Assembly (NCBI RefSeq): GCF_039614845.1
Contig: NZ_JBDIML010000002.1
Span: forward strand, 496,001-560,000
Direction of reading: 5' to 3'
DNA: 64,000 nt
Source: Ornithinibacillus xuwenensis
Lineage (GTDB): Bacteria; Bacillota; Bacilli; Bacillales; Amphibacillaceae
The translations under genes and the position numbers were made by a program. The notes beneath the pieces are model-generated. The model did not search any database. It saw nothing but the letters and a program-made list of their open reading frames with translations, and was not told where the DNA came from. Positions 1 to 8,689 of this stretch are shown in pieces; the stretch's first letter is position 1, and every line of letters begins with the position of its first letter.

Positions 1-79
1 CCTGCTTCTAATGTTATCCATTAATAACGTTGGTCAAGCATTAAAACGTGCGACTGATGCAAGACAAAGAAGAGGGTAA
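1..79 (+). CDS. Oligopeptide ABC transporter permease (OppC type), 3' end only
   Basis: Only the last 25 or so codons are inside the window, read in the frame starting at base 2 and ending with TAA at 77-79. The residues INNVGQALKRATDARQRRG are the same as the C-terminus of the complete OppC-type permease at 5464-6366, so this is the end of a paralogous BPD_transp_1 membrane permease. It is followed 131 bases later by a binding-protein gene, the same order as in the second operon. The rest of this transporter operon lies upstream of the window. Confidence 0.85.
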   Translation, partial: LLLMLSINNVGQALKRATDARQRRG

Positions 80-110
80 TAATTAGGGATAAAAACCCGT
101 CCTATTACAA

Positions 111-126
111 AAATTGTTACTAACAT
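111..126 (+). repeat. opp-associated element, copy 1 (AAATTGTTAC-N3-CAT)
   Basis: First of three copies of AAATTGTTAC-N3-CAT in the opp region. This one lies in the intercistronic RNA between the oppC end and the first binding-protein gene. It is followed by a short inverted repeat, AACATC-N5-GATGTT (122-138). It is not spaced like a -35 box to any good -10. Function unknown. Confidence 0.5.
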
Positions 127-210
127 CAAGAAGATGTTCAGTATATACTTGGCCACGCAAATTTGGATGGCCAACAAAAAAGATATTTATTAAAAAGGGA
201 GGCAACAAAG

Positions 211-2028
211 ATGGGAAAGACAAGCTTAAGTAAATGGCTATTAGCTTTAATGCTAGTATTAATGCTTGCGCTAGCTGCTTGTGGCGGCGATGATTCATCT
301 GATGATAAAAAGGATTCAGACGATAAATCTGGCGAAAAAGCACAAAGCGAAGATGGACTGTTCAATATTGAAGATTTCAGTATGACAGCTACAAATGATG
401 GAGAGCCAATTGAAGATGGTACTCTAACATATGGTATCGTATCGGATACTGTATTCGAAGGAACATTTAACTTCAACTTCTATTCAGGTGCTCCTGACTA
501 TGAAGTAATTGCTTGGTTCGATGAGCCACTTTTCGATTCTGATGCTAACTATGCATACACACAAGATGGTGCAGCTACTTGGGAAGTTGATGAGTCTGGT
601 AAAGTGTATACACTAAAAATTAAAGACGGTGTCAACTGGCATGATGGAGAGCCTGTAACTGCAGAAGACTGGTTATTCGCTCATGAAGTAATTGGTCATC
701 CTGACTATGTAGGAATCCGTTATGGTTCTGACTTCGAAAACATTGAAGGTATGGTAGAATACCATGATGGTGAAGCAGATACAATTTCTGGTATTGAAGT
801 TGTTGACGAAAAAACACTACAAATCACGTTTAAAGAAGGTGGCCCTTCTCTAACTACTGGAGGAATTTGGCCATACGCTTTACCGAAGCATATCTTTGGT
901 GAAATGGAAGTTGCAAATATGATGGAATCTGATGCGGTACGTAAAAACCCAATCGGATTCGGTCCTTATAAAGTTGAAAGCATCGTACCTGGTGAGTCTG
1001 TAGTTCTTACTAAGAATGAAGACTACTGGCGTGGTGAGCCTGCATTAGACCAAGTAACTGTAAAAGTTGTATCTCCTTCTACAGTTGTTCAAGAATTAAA
1101 AACTGGTGGGGTAGATATGGTTGATAGCTTCCCAACTGACCAATTCGTTGATAATGCAGATATGGAAAATGTTGAATTCTTAGGACAAGTTGATAATGCG
1201 TACACTTATATTGGATTTAAATTAGGTAAATGGGATGCAGAAGCTAGTGAAGTAGTTGTAGATCCGAATGCTAAAATGGCGGATGTAAATCTACGTAGAG
1301 CTATGTGGTATGCAGTTGATAACGATGCTGTTGGAGATAATTTCTACAATGGATTACGTTGGAGTGCTTCTACATTGATCATTCCATTCTTCCCAGAATA
1401 TCATAATGCTGATATTGAAACACCAACATTTGATCCAGAAGAAGCGAAAAGCATTCTTGATGAAGCTGGATATAAAGATCTTGATGGTGATGGCTACCGT
1501 GAGAACCCTGAAGGAGAAGAGTTAGTAATTAACTTCGCTTCTATGTCAGGTGGAGACACTGCTGAACCAATTGCACAGTACTACATTCAAGCATGGGGTA
1601 ATGTTGGTCTAAATGTACAACTAGTTGATGGTCGTCTATTAGAGTTCAACAGCTTCTATGAGCGTCTTGAAGCAGATGATCCTGCATATGACATCTTCCA
1701 AGGTGCTTGGGGAACTGGTACGGATGTAAACCCAGCTGGTATTTTTGCTGGTAATTCTCCTGCTAACTACCCACGTTGGACAAATGAAGAAAACGATCAG
1801 TTACTAGCTGACGGTGCTTCTATGAAAGCGATGGATACTGAATATCGTAAAGAAGTTTACGATCAATGGCAACAATTAATGGTGGATAACATTCCAATGT
1901 TCCCAACATTATATCGTTCTGTTATCGTTCCTGTTAACGATCGTGTAGTTAACTACACACTTGACCCTGCTTCAGAACTTCGTCGTTACCAAATTGGTGT
2001 AACACAAGCTGAACCAGTTGTTGAATAA
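211..2028 (+). CDS. Oligopeptide ABC transporter substrate-binding lipoprotein (SBP_bac_5), copy 1
   Basis: Extracellular lipoprotein that would capture peptides and deliver them to an OppBCDF-type importer. The ATG at 211 follows a good ribosome site (AGGGAGG); an in-frame codon at 163 lies upstream of that site and is unlikely. The 605-residue product begins with a lipoprotein signal peptide ending in LAAC, so Cys24 is the predicted lipidated residue. An acidic Asp/Lys/Ser linker covers about residues 25-48, then the solute-binding fold follows, with the family motif NWHDGEPVTAEDW and a DLDGDGYRENPEGEE segment. It is closely similar along its length to the protein at 6581-8449, pointing to tandem duplication. 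Transported peptide sizes cannot be told from sequence. Confidence 0.93.
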   Translation: MGKTSLSKWLLALMLVLMLALAACGGDDSSDDKKDSDDKSGEKAQSEDGLFNIEDFSMTATNDGEPIEDGTLTYGIVSDTVFEGTFNFNFYSGAPDYEVIAWFDEPLFDSDANYAYTQDGAATWEVDESGKVYTLKIKDGVNWHDGEPVTAEDWLFAHEVIGHPDYVGIRYGSDFENIEGMVEYHDGEADTISGIEVVDEKTLQITFKEGGPSLTTGGIWPYALPKHIFGEMEVANMMESDAVRKNPIGFGPYKVESIVPGESVVLTKNEDYWRGEPALDQVTVKVVSPSTVVQELKTGGVDMVDSFPTDQFVDNADMENVEFLGQVDNAYTYIGFKLGKWDAEASEVVVDPNAKMADVNLRRAMWYAVDNDAVGDNFYNGLRWSASTLIIPFFPEYHNADIETPTFDPEEAKSILDEAGYKDLDGDGYRENPEGEELVINFASMSGGDTAEPIAQYYIQAWGNVGLNVQLVDGRLLEFNSFYERLEADDPAYDIFQGAWGTGTDVNPAGIFAGNSPANYPRWTNEENDQLLADGASMKAMDTEYRKEVYDQWQQLMVDNIPMFPTLYRSVIVPVNDRVVNYTLDPASELRRYQIGVTQAEPVVE

Positions 2029-2040
2029 TGAAACCTGAAA

Positions 2041-2072
2041 GAAGCTCCTATTATTAGGAGCTTCTTTTTTTT
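2041..2072 (+). terminator. Rho-independent terminator after binding protein 1
   Basis: Perfect 10-bp stem GAAGCTCCTA/TAGGAGCTTC with loop TTAT, followed by eight T. It ends the first opp operon. Confidence 0.9.
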
Positions 2073-2252
2073 GGATATTTAGTCTTAGGCAAATTCTAAC
2101 CAAAAAGAAAAAATAACTAGTCTTTTCAAACCTCATTAAATATAACCTCACAAACCTATCAATTCCCTACTAATGCAAGTGTTAAACCAGTATTTACTTC
2201 AAATAATTTATTAAATAGTCTAAAAAGTTTTAATAAAAAATTAAAAAAAACC

Positions 2253-2281
2253 TTGTTAAAAGTCTGAAAATAATATATACT
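2253..2281 (+). promoter_or_regulatory. Probable SigA promoter of the second opp operon
   Basis: TTGTTA (2253-2258), a 17-bp spacer and TATACT (2276-2281). Transcription would start near 2288 and leave a leader of about 245 nt before oppD, containing copy 2 of the opp element. The 505-bp gap 2029-2533 otherwise holds only the terminator and AT-rich sequence. Confidence 0.55.
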
Positions 2282-2306
2282 TTAAAAAAATTGATTCTAT
2301 ATTACA

Positions 2307-2322
2307 AAATTGTTACGAACAT
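2307..2322 (+). repeat. opp-associated element, copy 2
   Basis: AAATTGTTAC-N3-CAT, inside the predicted long leader of the oppDFBC operon, about 20 nt after the inferred transcription start. Its upstream flank (ATTACA) also matches the flank of copy 1. Confidence 0.5.
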
Positions 2323-2533
2323 ATAAAATAGCTTCAGAAATGTAATATATTCAAACTTTAATTATTTGAAAATTACAAACTAATAGGCGGATAGTAGGGG
2401 CAGACACATAACTAAACGACATCACGACAAATTCTGCTCTTTCATATGTTTCAAACTATTTTCCTAAATAGATTGAAGAGAGACTAGTCTATTATGTATT
2501 GAATTTTCATAATTTTTAGTTAGGGGGATTATT

Positions 2534-3550
2534 TTGGCAGAGAAGTTATTGGAAATCAAAAACCTAAAAACATCATTTCGTATTCGAGATGATTATTACG
2601 CGGCAGTTGATGATGTGACGCTTACCGTGAACAAGAATGAAGTACTTGCAATCGTAGGAGAATCAGGTTGCGGGAAGAGTGCACTAGCATTTTCGATTAT
2701 GGGACTTCATAATCGTGCAAAGATTGAAGGGAATATTTTCTTCAAAGGAGAGGATATTGCCAACGTTACGCCATCAAAACTGAATAAGTTACGTGGTAAT
2801 AATATGGGGATGATTTTCCAAGACCCTTTAACTGCACTTAATCCACTTATGATCATTGGAGATCAAATTGGTGAAGCATTATTACTGCACAATAAAGATC
2901 TTTCTAAAACAAAGCGAAAAGAAAAAGTAATTAACCTTTTAGATAAAGTTGGTATACCACGTCCGGAGCACGTATATGAACAGTTTCCACATGAACTGTC
3001 AGGTGGTATGAGACAGAGGGTTGTCATTGCTACTGCAATTGCTAACGAACCAGAACTATTAATTGCAGATGAACCAACCACTGCACTGGACGTTACGATT
3101 CAGTCGCAAATATTAGACCTTATTAAAGATTTAAAACGAGATATGGATTCCGGTATTGTGCTAATCACACATGATTTAGGAGTCGTAGCAGAAATGGCTG
3201 ATAGAGTAGCAGTCATGTATGCAGGGCAACTTGTTGAAGTAGCTGATGTAACGACATTGTTCGATAGCCCGTTACATCCATATACGAGATCATTATTTAA
3301 TTCTGTTCCAAATTCGAAAGAAGCGCAGGATAAATTACATGTAATTCAAGGGATTGTTCCATCCCTACAAAATCTTCCTCGCGAAGGTTGTCGATTTGCC
3401 TCAAGAATACCTTGGGTAGATGCATCTGCACATGAACAACATCCAGAATTACATGAGATTAAACCAGGACATTTCGTTCGTTGTACTTGCTATAAACATT
3501 TCAACTTCCCTGAAGAGAGTAAGGAGGCACAACAACATGGCGTTTCTTAA
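2534..3550 (+). CDS. oppD: Oligopeptide ABC transporter ATP-binding protein OppD/DppD type
   Basis: Cytoplasmic ATPase subunit of a peptide importer, pairing with the OppF-type subunit encoded next. TTG start at 2534 with AGGGGGA 6 bases upstream; 338 residues, usual for OppD. Walker A GESGCGKSA, signature LSGGMRQRV, Walker B LLIADEPTTALD and the switch His in LITHDL are all present. The C-terminal oligo_HPY region has cysteines in EGCRFASRIP and VRCTCY; the usual second Cys of the GCxFxxRC motif is replaced (RI). It overlaps the next gene by 14 bp, so translation is probably coupled. Symbol reflects family; it could equally be called dppD or appD. Confidence 0.9.
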   Translation: MAEKLLEIKNLKTSFRIRDDYYAAVDDVTLTVNKNEVLAIVGESGCGKSALAFSIMGLHNRAKIEGNIFFKGEDIANVTPSKLNKLRGNNMGMIFQDPLTALNPLMIIGDQIGEALLLHNKDLSKTKRKEKVINLLDKVGIPRPEHVYEQFPHELSGGMRQRVVIATAIANEPELLIADEPTTALDVTIQSQILDLIKDLKRDMDSGIVLITHDLGVVAEMADRVAVMYAGQLVEVADVTTLFDSPLHPYTRSLFNSVPNSKEAQDKLHVIQGIVPSLQNLPREGCRFASRIPWVDASAHEQHPELHEIKPGHFVRCTCYKHFNFPEESKEAQQHGVS

Positions 3551-4469
3551 TGTAGAGGATTTAAAAGTACATTTTCCCATTAAGGGTGGCCTTTTTGGAA
3601 GAACTGTAGGATATGTTAAGGCAGTTGATGGTGTTAACTTCTCACTTGAAAAAGGGAAAACATACGGTCTTGTTGGTGAATCAGGATCTGGTAAGTCAAC
3701 AACGGGTAGAGCGATTATTGGACTAAATCAAATAACTACAGGAAAGATAACATTTGAGGATAAAGAAATATCGAATATCCGCCGTACGAAATCAGAAGTT
3801 CGAAAAGATATTCAAATGATTTTTCAAGACCCATATTCATCACTAAACCCGAAGAAGCGGGTGCTTGATATCGTTGCTGAGCCTCTAAGGAATTTTGAAG
3901 GGCTATCGAGGAAAGAAGAAAAAAGAAGAGTTCAGGATTTGTTAGAACTTGTGGGACTAAGTCCCGAAAGTATTTTGAAATATCCACATGAATTCTCTGG
4001 TGGTCAACGACAGCGTATTGGCATTGCTAGAGCTGTAGCATTAAAACCAAAGCTAATTATTGCGGATGAACCGGTATCGGCTCTAGATGTTTCCGTACAG
4101 GCACAGGTGCTAAACTTCATGAAAGAAATCCAAAAGGAATTGGATTTAACGTATTTATTTATTGGTCACGATCTTGGTGTTATTAAACATATGTGTGACA
4201 ATATCGGCATTATGTATAAAGGTCGATTTGTGGAAGAGGGAACTTCAGATGAGATTTTTGAAAATCCACAACACATCTATACAAAGCGATTAGTAGCAGC
4301 AATCCCAGAAATTGATCCTACGAAACGTGATGAATTAAAGAGATTCCGTGAAGAAGTAAATGCAGAATATGAACAAGCCTACAATGATTACTTTGATAAT
4401 GATGGTTTAGCATACCAATTAAAACGAGTAACAGAAACCCATCTCGTTGCTTTACCAGAGAAAGGTTGA
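3537..4469 (+). CDS. oppF: Oligopeptide ABC transporter ATP-binding protein OppF/DppF type
   Basis: Second ATPase of the peptide importer. The ATG at 3537 follows AAGGAGG, which lies inside the end of oppD; longer in-frame extensions have no ribosome site. 310 residues. Walker A GESGSGKSTTGRA, Q-loop IFQDPYSSLNP, signature FSGGQRQRIGIARA, Walker B LIIADEPVSALD and switch His GHDLGV are intact, so both nucleotide sites of the OppD/OppF heterodimer look functional. The C-terminus has the shortened oligo_HPY tail typical of OppF. Followed after 4 bp by the permease gene in one operon. Confidence 0.92.
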   Translation: MAFLNVEDLKVHFPIKGGLFGRTVGYVKAVDGVNFSLEKGKTYGLVGESGSGKSTTGRAIIGLNQITTGKITFEDKEISNIRRTKSEVRKDIQMIFQDPYSSLNPKKRVLDIVAEPLRNFEGLSRKEEKRRVQDLLELVGLSPESILKYPHEFSGGQRQRIGIARAVALKPKLIIADEPVSALDVSVQAQVLNFMKEIQKELDLTYLFIGHDLGVIKHMCDNIGIMYKGRFVEEGTSDEIFENPQHIYTKRLVAAIPEIDPTKRDELKRFREEVNAEYEQAYNDYFDNDGLAYQLKRVTETHLVALPEKG

Positions 4470-4473
4470 TAAT

Positions 4474-5436
4474 ATGTGGAAATTTTCTTTACGTCGTATT
4501 TTAATCATGATACCTCAGTTAATACTATTAAGTGTTCTCATATTTGTACTTGCAAAAATGATGCCGGGAGATGCATTATCCGGGCAGATTGATCCGAATA
4601 TTGACCCAGCAGTAATTGAGGAACAACGAATTAAATTAGGCTGGTATGACCCATGGCATGAACAATATGCAAGATGGGTAGGGAATGTTATGCAAGGGGA
4701 CTTTGGTGATTCATTTCGATTTAAAATGCCAGTAACAGAGATAATGGGACAACGAATTGTAAACTCATTCTGGTTATCACTTGTAACATTAATTCTAGTA
4801 TACGTAATAGCCATTCCATTAGGAATAACGAGTGGCCGTTATAATGATACGCTGAGAGATCAGTTAATAACAGGGTATTCATACGTTGGATTTGCAACCC
4901 CATTATTTATTTTTGCACTTGTCATGCTATGGCTATTCGGGTTTAAGCTTGGGTGGTTCCCGACAAGTGGAAGTGTGACACCAGGATTGACACCAGGAAC
5001 ATTCGAATTTGTCATGAGTAAGTTTTATCATTTATTATTACCGGCTATTTCAATGGCACTTATTACAACCTATAGTACAATTCAGTATTTGCGAAATGAA
5101 ATTGTTGATACAAAACAAAGCGACTTTATCTTAACTGCTCGGGCAAAAGGAGCATCAGAAAGAAGAGTTTACAATCGACATATTTTAAGAAACTCACTAT
5201 TACCAATTGCAGCCTTTTTCGGATTTGAGATTACGACGTTGATAGGTGGCTCTATCTTTATTGAAAATATCTTTGGATATCCAGGTATGGGTCAATTATT
5301 AATAGAATCGATAACACTACGTGATTATAGCGTTGTTACTGCAACGACTCTATTATTCGGTGTTGCTTCCGTAATGGGAGCCCTAATCTCAGATATTATT
5401 TTAAGTCTAATCGATCCGAGAATTCGTATTAAATAA
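4474..5436 (+). CDS. oppB: Oligopeptide ABC transporter permease OppB type
   Basis: Inner permease subunit of the peptide importer; 320 residues with about six membrane segments. The N-terminal first helix begins MWKFSLRRILIMIPQL, as in OppB/DppB proteins, and the EAA loop that contacts the ATPases is seen as ILTARAKGASERRVYNRHIL. The ATG at 4474 is preceded by AAAGG and lies just after the oppF stop; the in-frame extension to 4447 overlaps oppF and lacks a better site. Operon position between oppF and oppC supports the call. Confidence 0.92.
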   Translation: MWKFSLRRILIMIPQLILLSVLIFVLAKMMPGDALSGQIDPNIDPAVIEEQRIKLGWYDPWHEQYARWVGNVMQGDFGDSFRFKMPVTEIMGQRIVNSFWLSLVTLILVYVIAIPLGITSGRYNDTLRDQLITGYSYVGFATPLFIFALVMLWLFGFKLGWFPTSGSVTPGLTPGTFEFVMSKFYHLLLPAISMALITTYSTIQYLRNEIVDTKQSDFILTARAKGASERRVYNRHILRNSLLPIAAFFGFEITTLIGGSIFIENIFGYPGMGQLLIESITLRDYSVVTATTLLFGVASVMGALISDIILSLIDPRIRIK

Positions 5437-5463
5437 AATTAGGTAAACAGTGAGGTGAATAAA

Positions 5464-6366
5464 ATGGAAACAGCAAATGTTGAAACGCAACCAAGGGATA
5501 TCGTAAAGAGTCCATCCGGATTTAATATTATCTGGCGTGAATTAGTTCGAGATAAGTTAGCGTTAATCTCATTAATTTTCTTAGTATTACTTACCGTGTT
5601 TGTATATGGAGTCTCAATTGTGTTAGATCAAGATGAAATTGTAAAGGTAGACTTATTTTCCATACATGAACCACCATCAGAGGAATTCATATTAGGTACG
5701 GACTATGGTGGCCGTGATATTTTTGGACAATTAATTATTGGAACTAGAAATTCGCTTTCAATTGCATTAATTGTAACAATCCTGACAGGTATTATTGGGG
5801 TATCATTTGGCTTAGTAGCAGGATATTTTGGAGGCCATGTCGATAATATTTTAATGCGTATATTAGATTTCTTCCTAATATTACCGTTCACAATGATTGT
5901 TATCGCATTTGTTGCGATCGTTCCCAAATATAGTATTACAACTTTTTCCCTGATTATGACTGCATTTTTGTGGATGGGGATAGCCCGGCTTATACGCTCA
6001 AAGGCATTACAGGAGAAAGAGTTGGATTACATTCAAGCATCTAAAACACTTGGAACGTCAAATATAAAAATTATTTTTAAACATCTCTTACCAAATTGTA
6101 GCTCACTCATTATTGTAACCATGACATTAAATCTTGCTGCAAATATCGGGTTAGAGTCTGGTCTATCATTCTTAGGCTTTGGTTTTCCAGAAAACACGCC
6201 AAGTCTTGGTACATTATTAAGCTATGCTACAAATCCACAAACGCTTGAGTATAGATGGTGGATTTGGGTACCGGCTTCCATATTAATCCTACTCATGATG
6301 CTATGCATTAATAATGTAGGTCAGGCATTAAAACGTGCAACTGATGCTAGACAACGTAGAGGTTAG
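5464..6366 (+). CDS. oppC: Oligopeptide ABC transporter permease OppC type
   Basis: Second permease of the importer, 300 residues with an N-terminal cytoplasmic stretch, a first helix around residues 30-50 and the BPD_transp_1 domain after it. The EAA loop reads YIQASKTLGTSNIKIIFKHLLPN. ATG at 5464 follows GAGGTG; the GTG at 5455 is part of that site and less likely. Its last residues match those of the truncated permease at the window start, so the two operons are paralogous. Partner of OppB in the membrane channel. Confidence 0.92.
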   Translation: METANVETQPRDIVKSPSGFNIIWRELVRDKLALISLIFLVLLTVFVYGVSIVLDQDEIVKVDLFSIHEPPSEEFILGTDYGGRDIFGQLIIGTRNSLSIALIVTILTGIIGVSFGLVAGYFGGHVDNILMRILDFFLILPFTMIVIAFVAIVPKYSITTFSLIMTAFLWMGIARLIRSKALQEKELDYIQASKTLGTSNIKIIFKHLLPNCSSLIIVTMTLNLAANIGLESGLSFLGFGFPENTPSLGTLLSYATNPQTLEYRWWIWVPASILILLMMLCINNVGQALKRATDARQRRG

Positions 6367-6475
6367 AGCAAAGTATCTTTCTAAAGGAATAACGATATCA
6401 ATCTACTAATCGTAAGACTAGCGATGAACATTCTTTTAGGGAGGTGATGTGAAACTAAAAAAGTCAGAAATTTGT

Positions 6476-6491
6476 AAATTGTTACCCGCAT
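6476..6491 (+). repeat. opp-associated element, copy 3
   Basis: AAATTGTTAC-N3-CAT between oppC and the second binding-protein gene, about 90 nt before its ATG, the same location as copy 1 in the first operon. A hairpin with arms CATCA and TGATG plus inner TTC/GAA pairs follows at 6489-6511. Confidence 0.5.
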
Positions 6492-6580
6492 CATTTTCAA
6501 AAGAAGTGATGTTGAGTATAAAAAGTCGACTTATCGACAGCAAGACCAAATGGTTTATAAAAAAAGGGAGGGTATTAAGC

Positions 6581-8449
6581 ATGAGAAAGACAAGTCTAAC
6601 AAAATGGCTATTTGCACTTATGCTAGCTCTATTACTAGTAGTAGCTGCATGTAGTGAAGACACTGGAAGTGAAGATCCAAAAGAAGGCGATAAGACTGAA
6701 GACAAAGCTGAAGGTGATGGAGAGAAAGAAGCTGAGGATGATGGATTATACTCAGTTGAAGATTTCTCCACAGATACAACGAACACTAGTGATGCAATTG
6801 AAGGCGGAACACTTAACTATGGTTTAGTGTCTGACACTGTATTTGAAGGTACATTGAACTGGAACTTCTATTCTGGTAACCCAGATTCAATCGTACTAAG
6901 CTGGTTTGATGAATCATTATTAGACATGGATGCTAACTATACGTATACACAAGATGGTGCAGCTACCTTTGAAACAGAACCATATGAAACAGATGAATTT
7001 CCGAATGGTATTACAATTGAGTTCAAAATTCGTGACAATGTAAATTGGCATGATGGAGAGCCTGTAAAAGCAGAAGACTGGGCAATGTCTTATGAAGTAA
7101 TTGGCCACAAAGATTACACTGGCGTACGTTACGGAGTAGACTTCTCAAATATTGTTGGTATGGATGAATACCATGCAGGTGAAGCAGATACAATTTCAGG
7201 TATTGAAGTTGTTGATGAGAAAACATTAAGAGTTACCTATAAAGAATCTAACCCATCTCTACTAACTGGTGGTATTTGGCCGTATGCAATGCCAAAGCAT
7301 ATCTTCAAAGATATTCCGATTGCAGAAATGGCAGAATCTCCAGCAGTACGTGAAAACCCTATCGGTATGGGACCATACAAAGTGGATAGTATCGTACCTG
7401 GTGAGTCTGTAGTTTACAAGAAAAACGAAGATTACTGGCGTGGAGAGCCTGCTTTAGACGAGGTTGTTCTAAAAGTAGTTAGCCCACAAACTGTTGTTCA
7501 AGAGCTTGAAACTGGCGGAGTTGATATGGTTGACAGCTTCCCTACAGATCAATTTGTAGACAATGCTGATATGTCAAACGTTCAATTCTTAGGTGAAATT
7601 GATATGTACTATGCATATGTAGGATTTAAGCTTGGTACTTGGGATGCAGAAAACGAAAAAGTTAAAATGGATCCTAATGCAAAAATGGCTGATGTAAACC
7701 TTCGTAAAGCAATGGCACATGCGGTTGATACGAATGCAGTTGGTGAGAACTTCTATCATGGTCTTCGCTGGAAAGCGACTACTTTGATTCCACCATCACA
7801 TCCTGAATATCATGATGCTGAGAACCCTGGATTTGAATTCGATCCTGAATTATCAAAACAAATTCTAGCAGATGCTGGATATGTGGATAAAGATGGTGAT
7901 GGATTTGTAGAAACACCAGAAGGTGAAGAATTAGTAATCAACTATGCTGCGATGAGTGGTAGTGATGTTGCTGAACCAATGGCACAATACTACATCCAAT
8001 CTTGGCAAAATGTTGGCTTAAATGTTCAATTACTTGATGGACGTTTACATGAGTTCAACACATTCTATGATCGTGTAGGTCAAGCGGGTGAAGATGATCC
8101 AGCAGTAGACGTATACGCTGGTGCTTGGGGTGTAGGATCTGACGTAAACCCTTATGGTTTATATGGTCCAGACCAATTATTCAACTTCCCACGTTATGAA
8201 AGTGAAAAGAACTCTGAATTACTTGCTGAAGGTATCTCTCAAGAGTCATTTGATGTAGATCACCGTAAAGAAGTATATAAAGAATGGCAACAATTTATGA
8301 TTGACGAAGTACCTGTATTCCCAACTTTATACGCTCTTAACGTTGTACCTGTTAACGAACGTGTAACAAACTATACACTTGATGCAGATAATCCATTACG
8401 ATTATATCAAGTTGGTGTTACAGAAGAAGAGCCAGTTGTTGCTGAGTAA
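6581..8449 (+). CDS. Oligopeptide ABC transporter substrate-binding lipoprotein (SBP_bac_5), copy 2
   Basis: Lipoprotein receptor for the OppDFBC importer encoded just upstream. ATG at 6581 follows AAAGGGAGGG; the in-frame ORF extends to 6449 but that part is the intercistronic leader. 622 residues, signal peptide ending VAAC with Cys24 predicted to be lipidated, then a Glu/Asp/Lys-rich linker of about 35 residues. Family motifs NWHDGEPVKAEDW and DKDGDGFVETPEGEE match those in copy 1. Compared with copy 1 it carries a short insertion near residue 145 (EPYETDEFPNG) and another near VGQAGEDDPA. Differences within the binding domain suggest possible divergence in peptide preference; this is inference. 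Confidence 0.93.
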   Translation: MRKTSLTKWLFALMLALLLVVAACSEDTGSEDPKEGDKTEDKAEGDGEKEAEDDGLYSVEDFSTDTTNTSDAIEGGTLNYGLVSDTVFEGTLNWNFYSGNPDSIVLSWFDESLLDMDANYTYTQDGAATFETEPYETDEFPNGITIEFKIRDNVNWHDGEPVKAEDWAMSYEVIGHKDYTGVRYGVDFSNIVGMDEYHAGEADTISGIEVVDEKTLRVTYKESNPSLLTGGIWPYAMPKHIFKDIPIAEMAESPAVRENPIGMGPYKVDSIVPGESVVYKKNEDYWRGEPALDEVVLKVVSPQTVVQELETGGVDMVDSFPTDQFVDNADMSNVQFLGEIDMYYAYVGFKLGTWDAENEKVKMDPNAKMADVNLRKAMAHAVDTNAVGENFYHGLRWKATTLIPPSHPEYHDAENPGFEFDPELSKQILADAGYVDKDGDGFVETPEGEELVINYAAMSGSDVAEPMAQYYIQSWQNVGLNVQLLDGRLHEFNTFYDRVGQAGEDDPAVDVYAGAWGVGSDVNPYGLYGPDQLFNFPRYESEKNSELLAEGISQESFDVDHRKEVYKEWQQFMIDEVPVFPTLYALNVVPVNERVTNYTLDADNPLRLYQVGVTEEEPVVAE

Positions 8450-8461
8450 TAGTATACAAGC

Positions 8462-8491
8462 AAGAGGTCACGATATGTGGCCTCTTTTTTT
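8462..8491 (+). terminator. Rho-independent terminator after opp operon 2
   Basis: Stem AAGAGGTCAC/GTGGCCTCTT (one G-T pair), loop GATAT, then T-run. Confidence 0.85.
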
Positions 8492-8601
8492 GGTTATCAT
8501 CCAAGATAAATGTAATCATCCTCTAATATAGCTGTCATATATCCTACTTTTTTCCTAAATCTATGAAATTTGTAATAAATCATAGTAGTTTTGGCAATCC
8601 T

Positions 8602-8629
8602 TGTAACAGACTTTTAAAAGTCTTGTAAC
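8602..8629 (+). promoter_or_regulatory. Candidate WalR (YycF) binding site
   Basis: TGTAAC (8602-8607), TTTAAA (8613-8618) and TGTAAC (8624-8629) lie in direct orientation with exact 5-base gaps, i.e. an 11-bp period. This matches the WalR consensus TGTWAH-N5-TGTWAH, with one mismatch in the middle half-site. The core is also a perfect palindrome (8608-8623). WalR controls LysM/3D autolysin genes such as yocH in B. subtilis. Confidence 0.55.
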
Positions 8630-8689
8630 GGCATAGTCTAGTAACCTATGTTACGATAGGCTTTGTCCACTAATGAAGGAGGGACTACT

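Noticed and set aside
138..476. Long antisense frames inside the binding-protein genes and other genes
   Set aside because: They mirror real coding sequence on the other strand, lack ribosome sites and have no recognisable domains.
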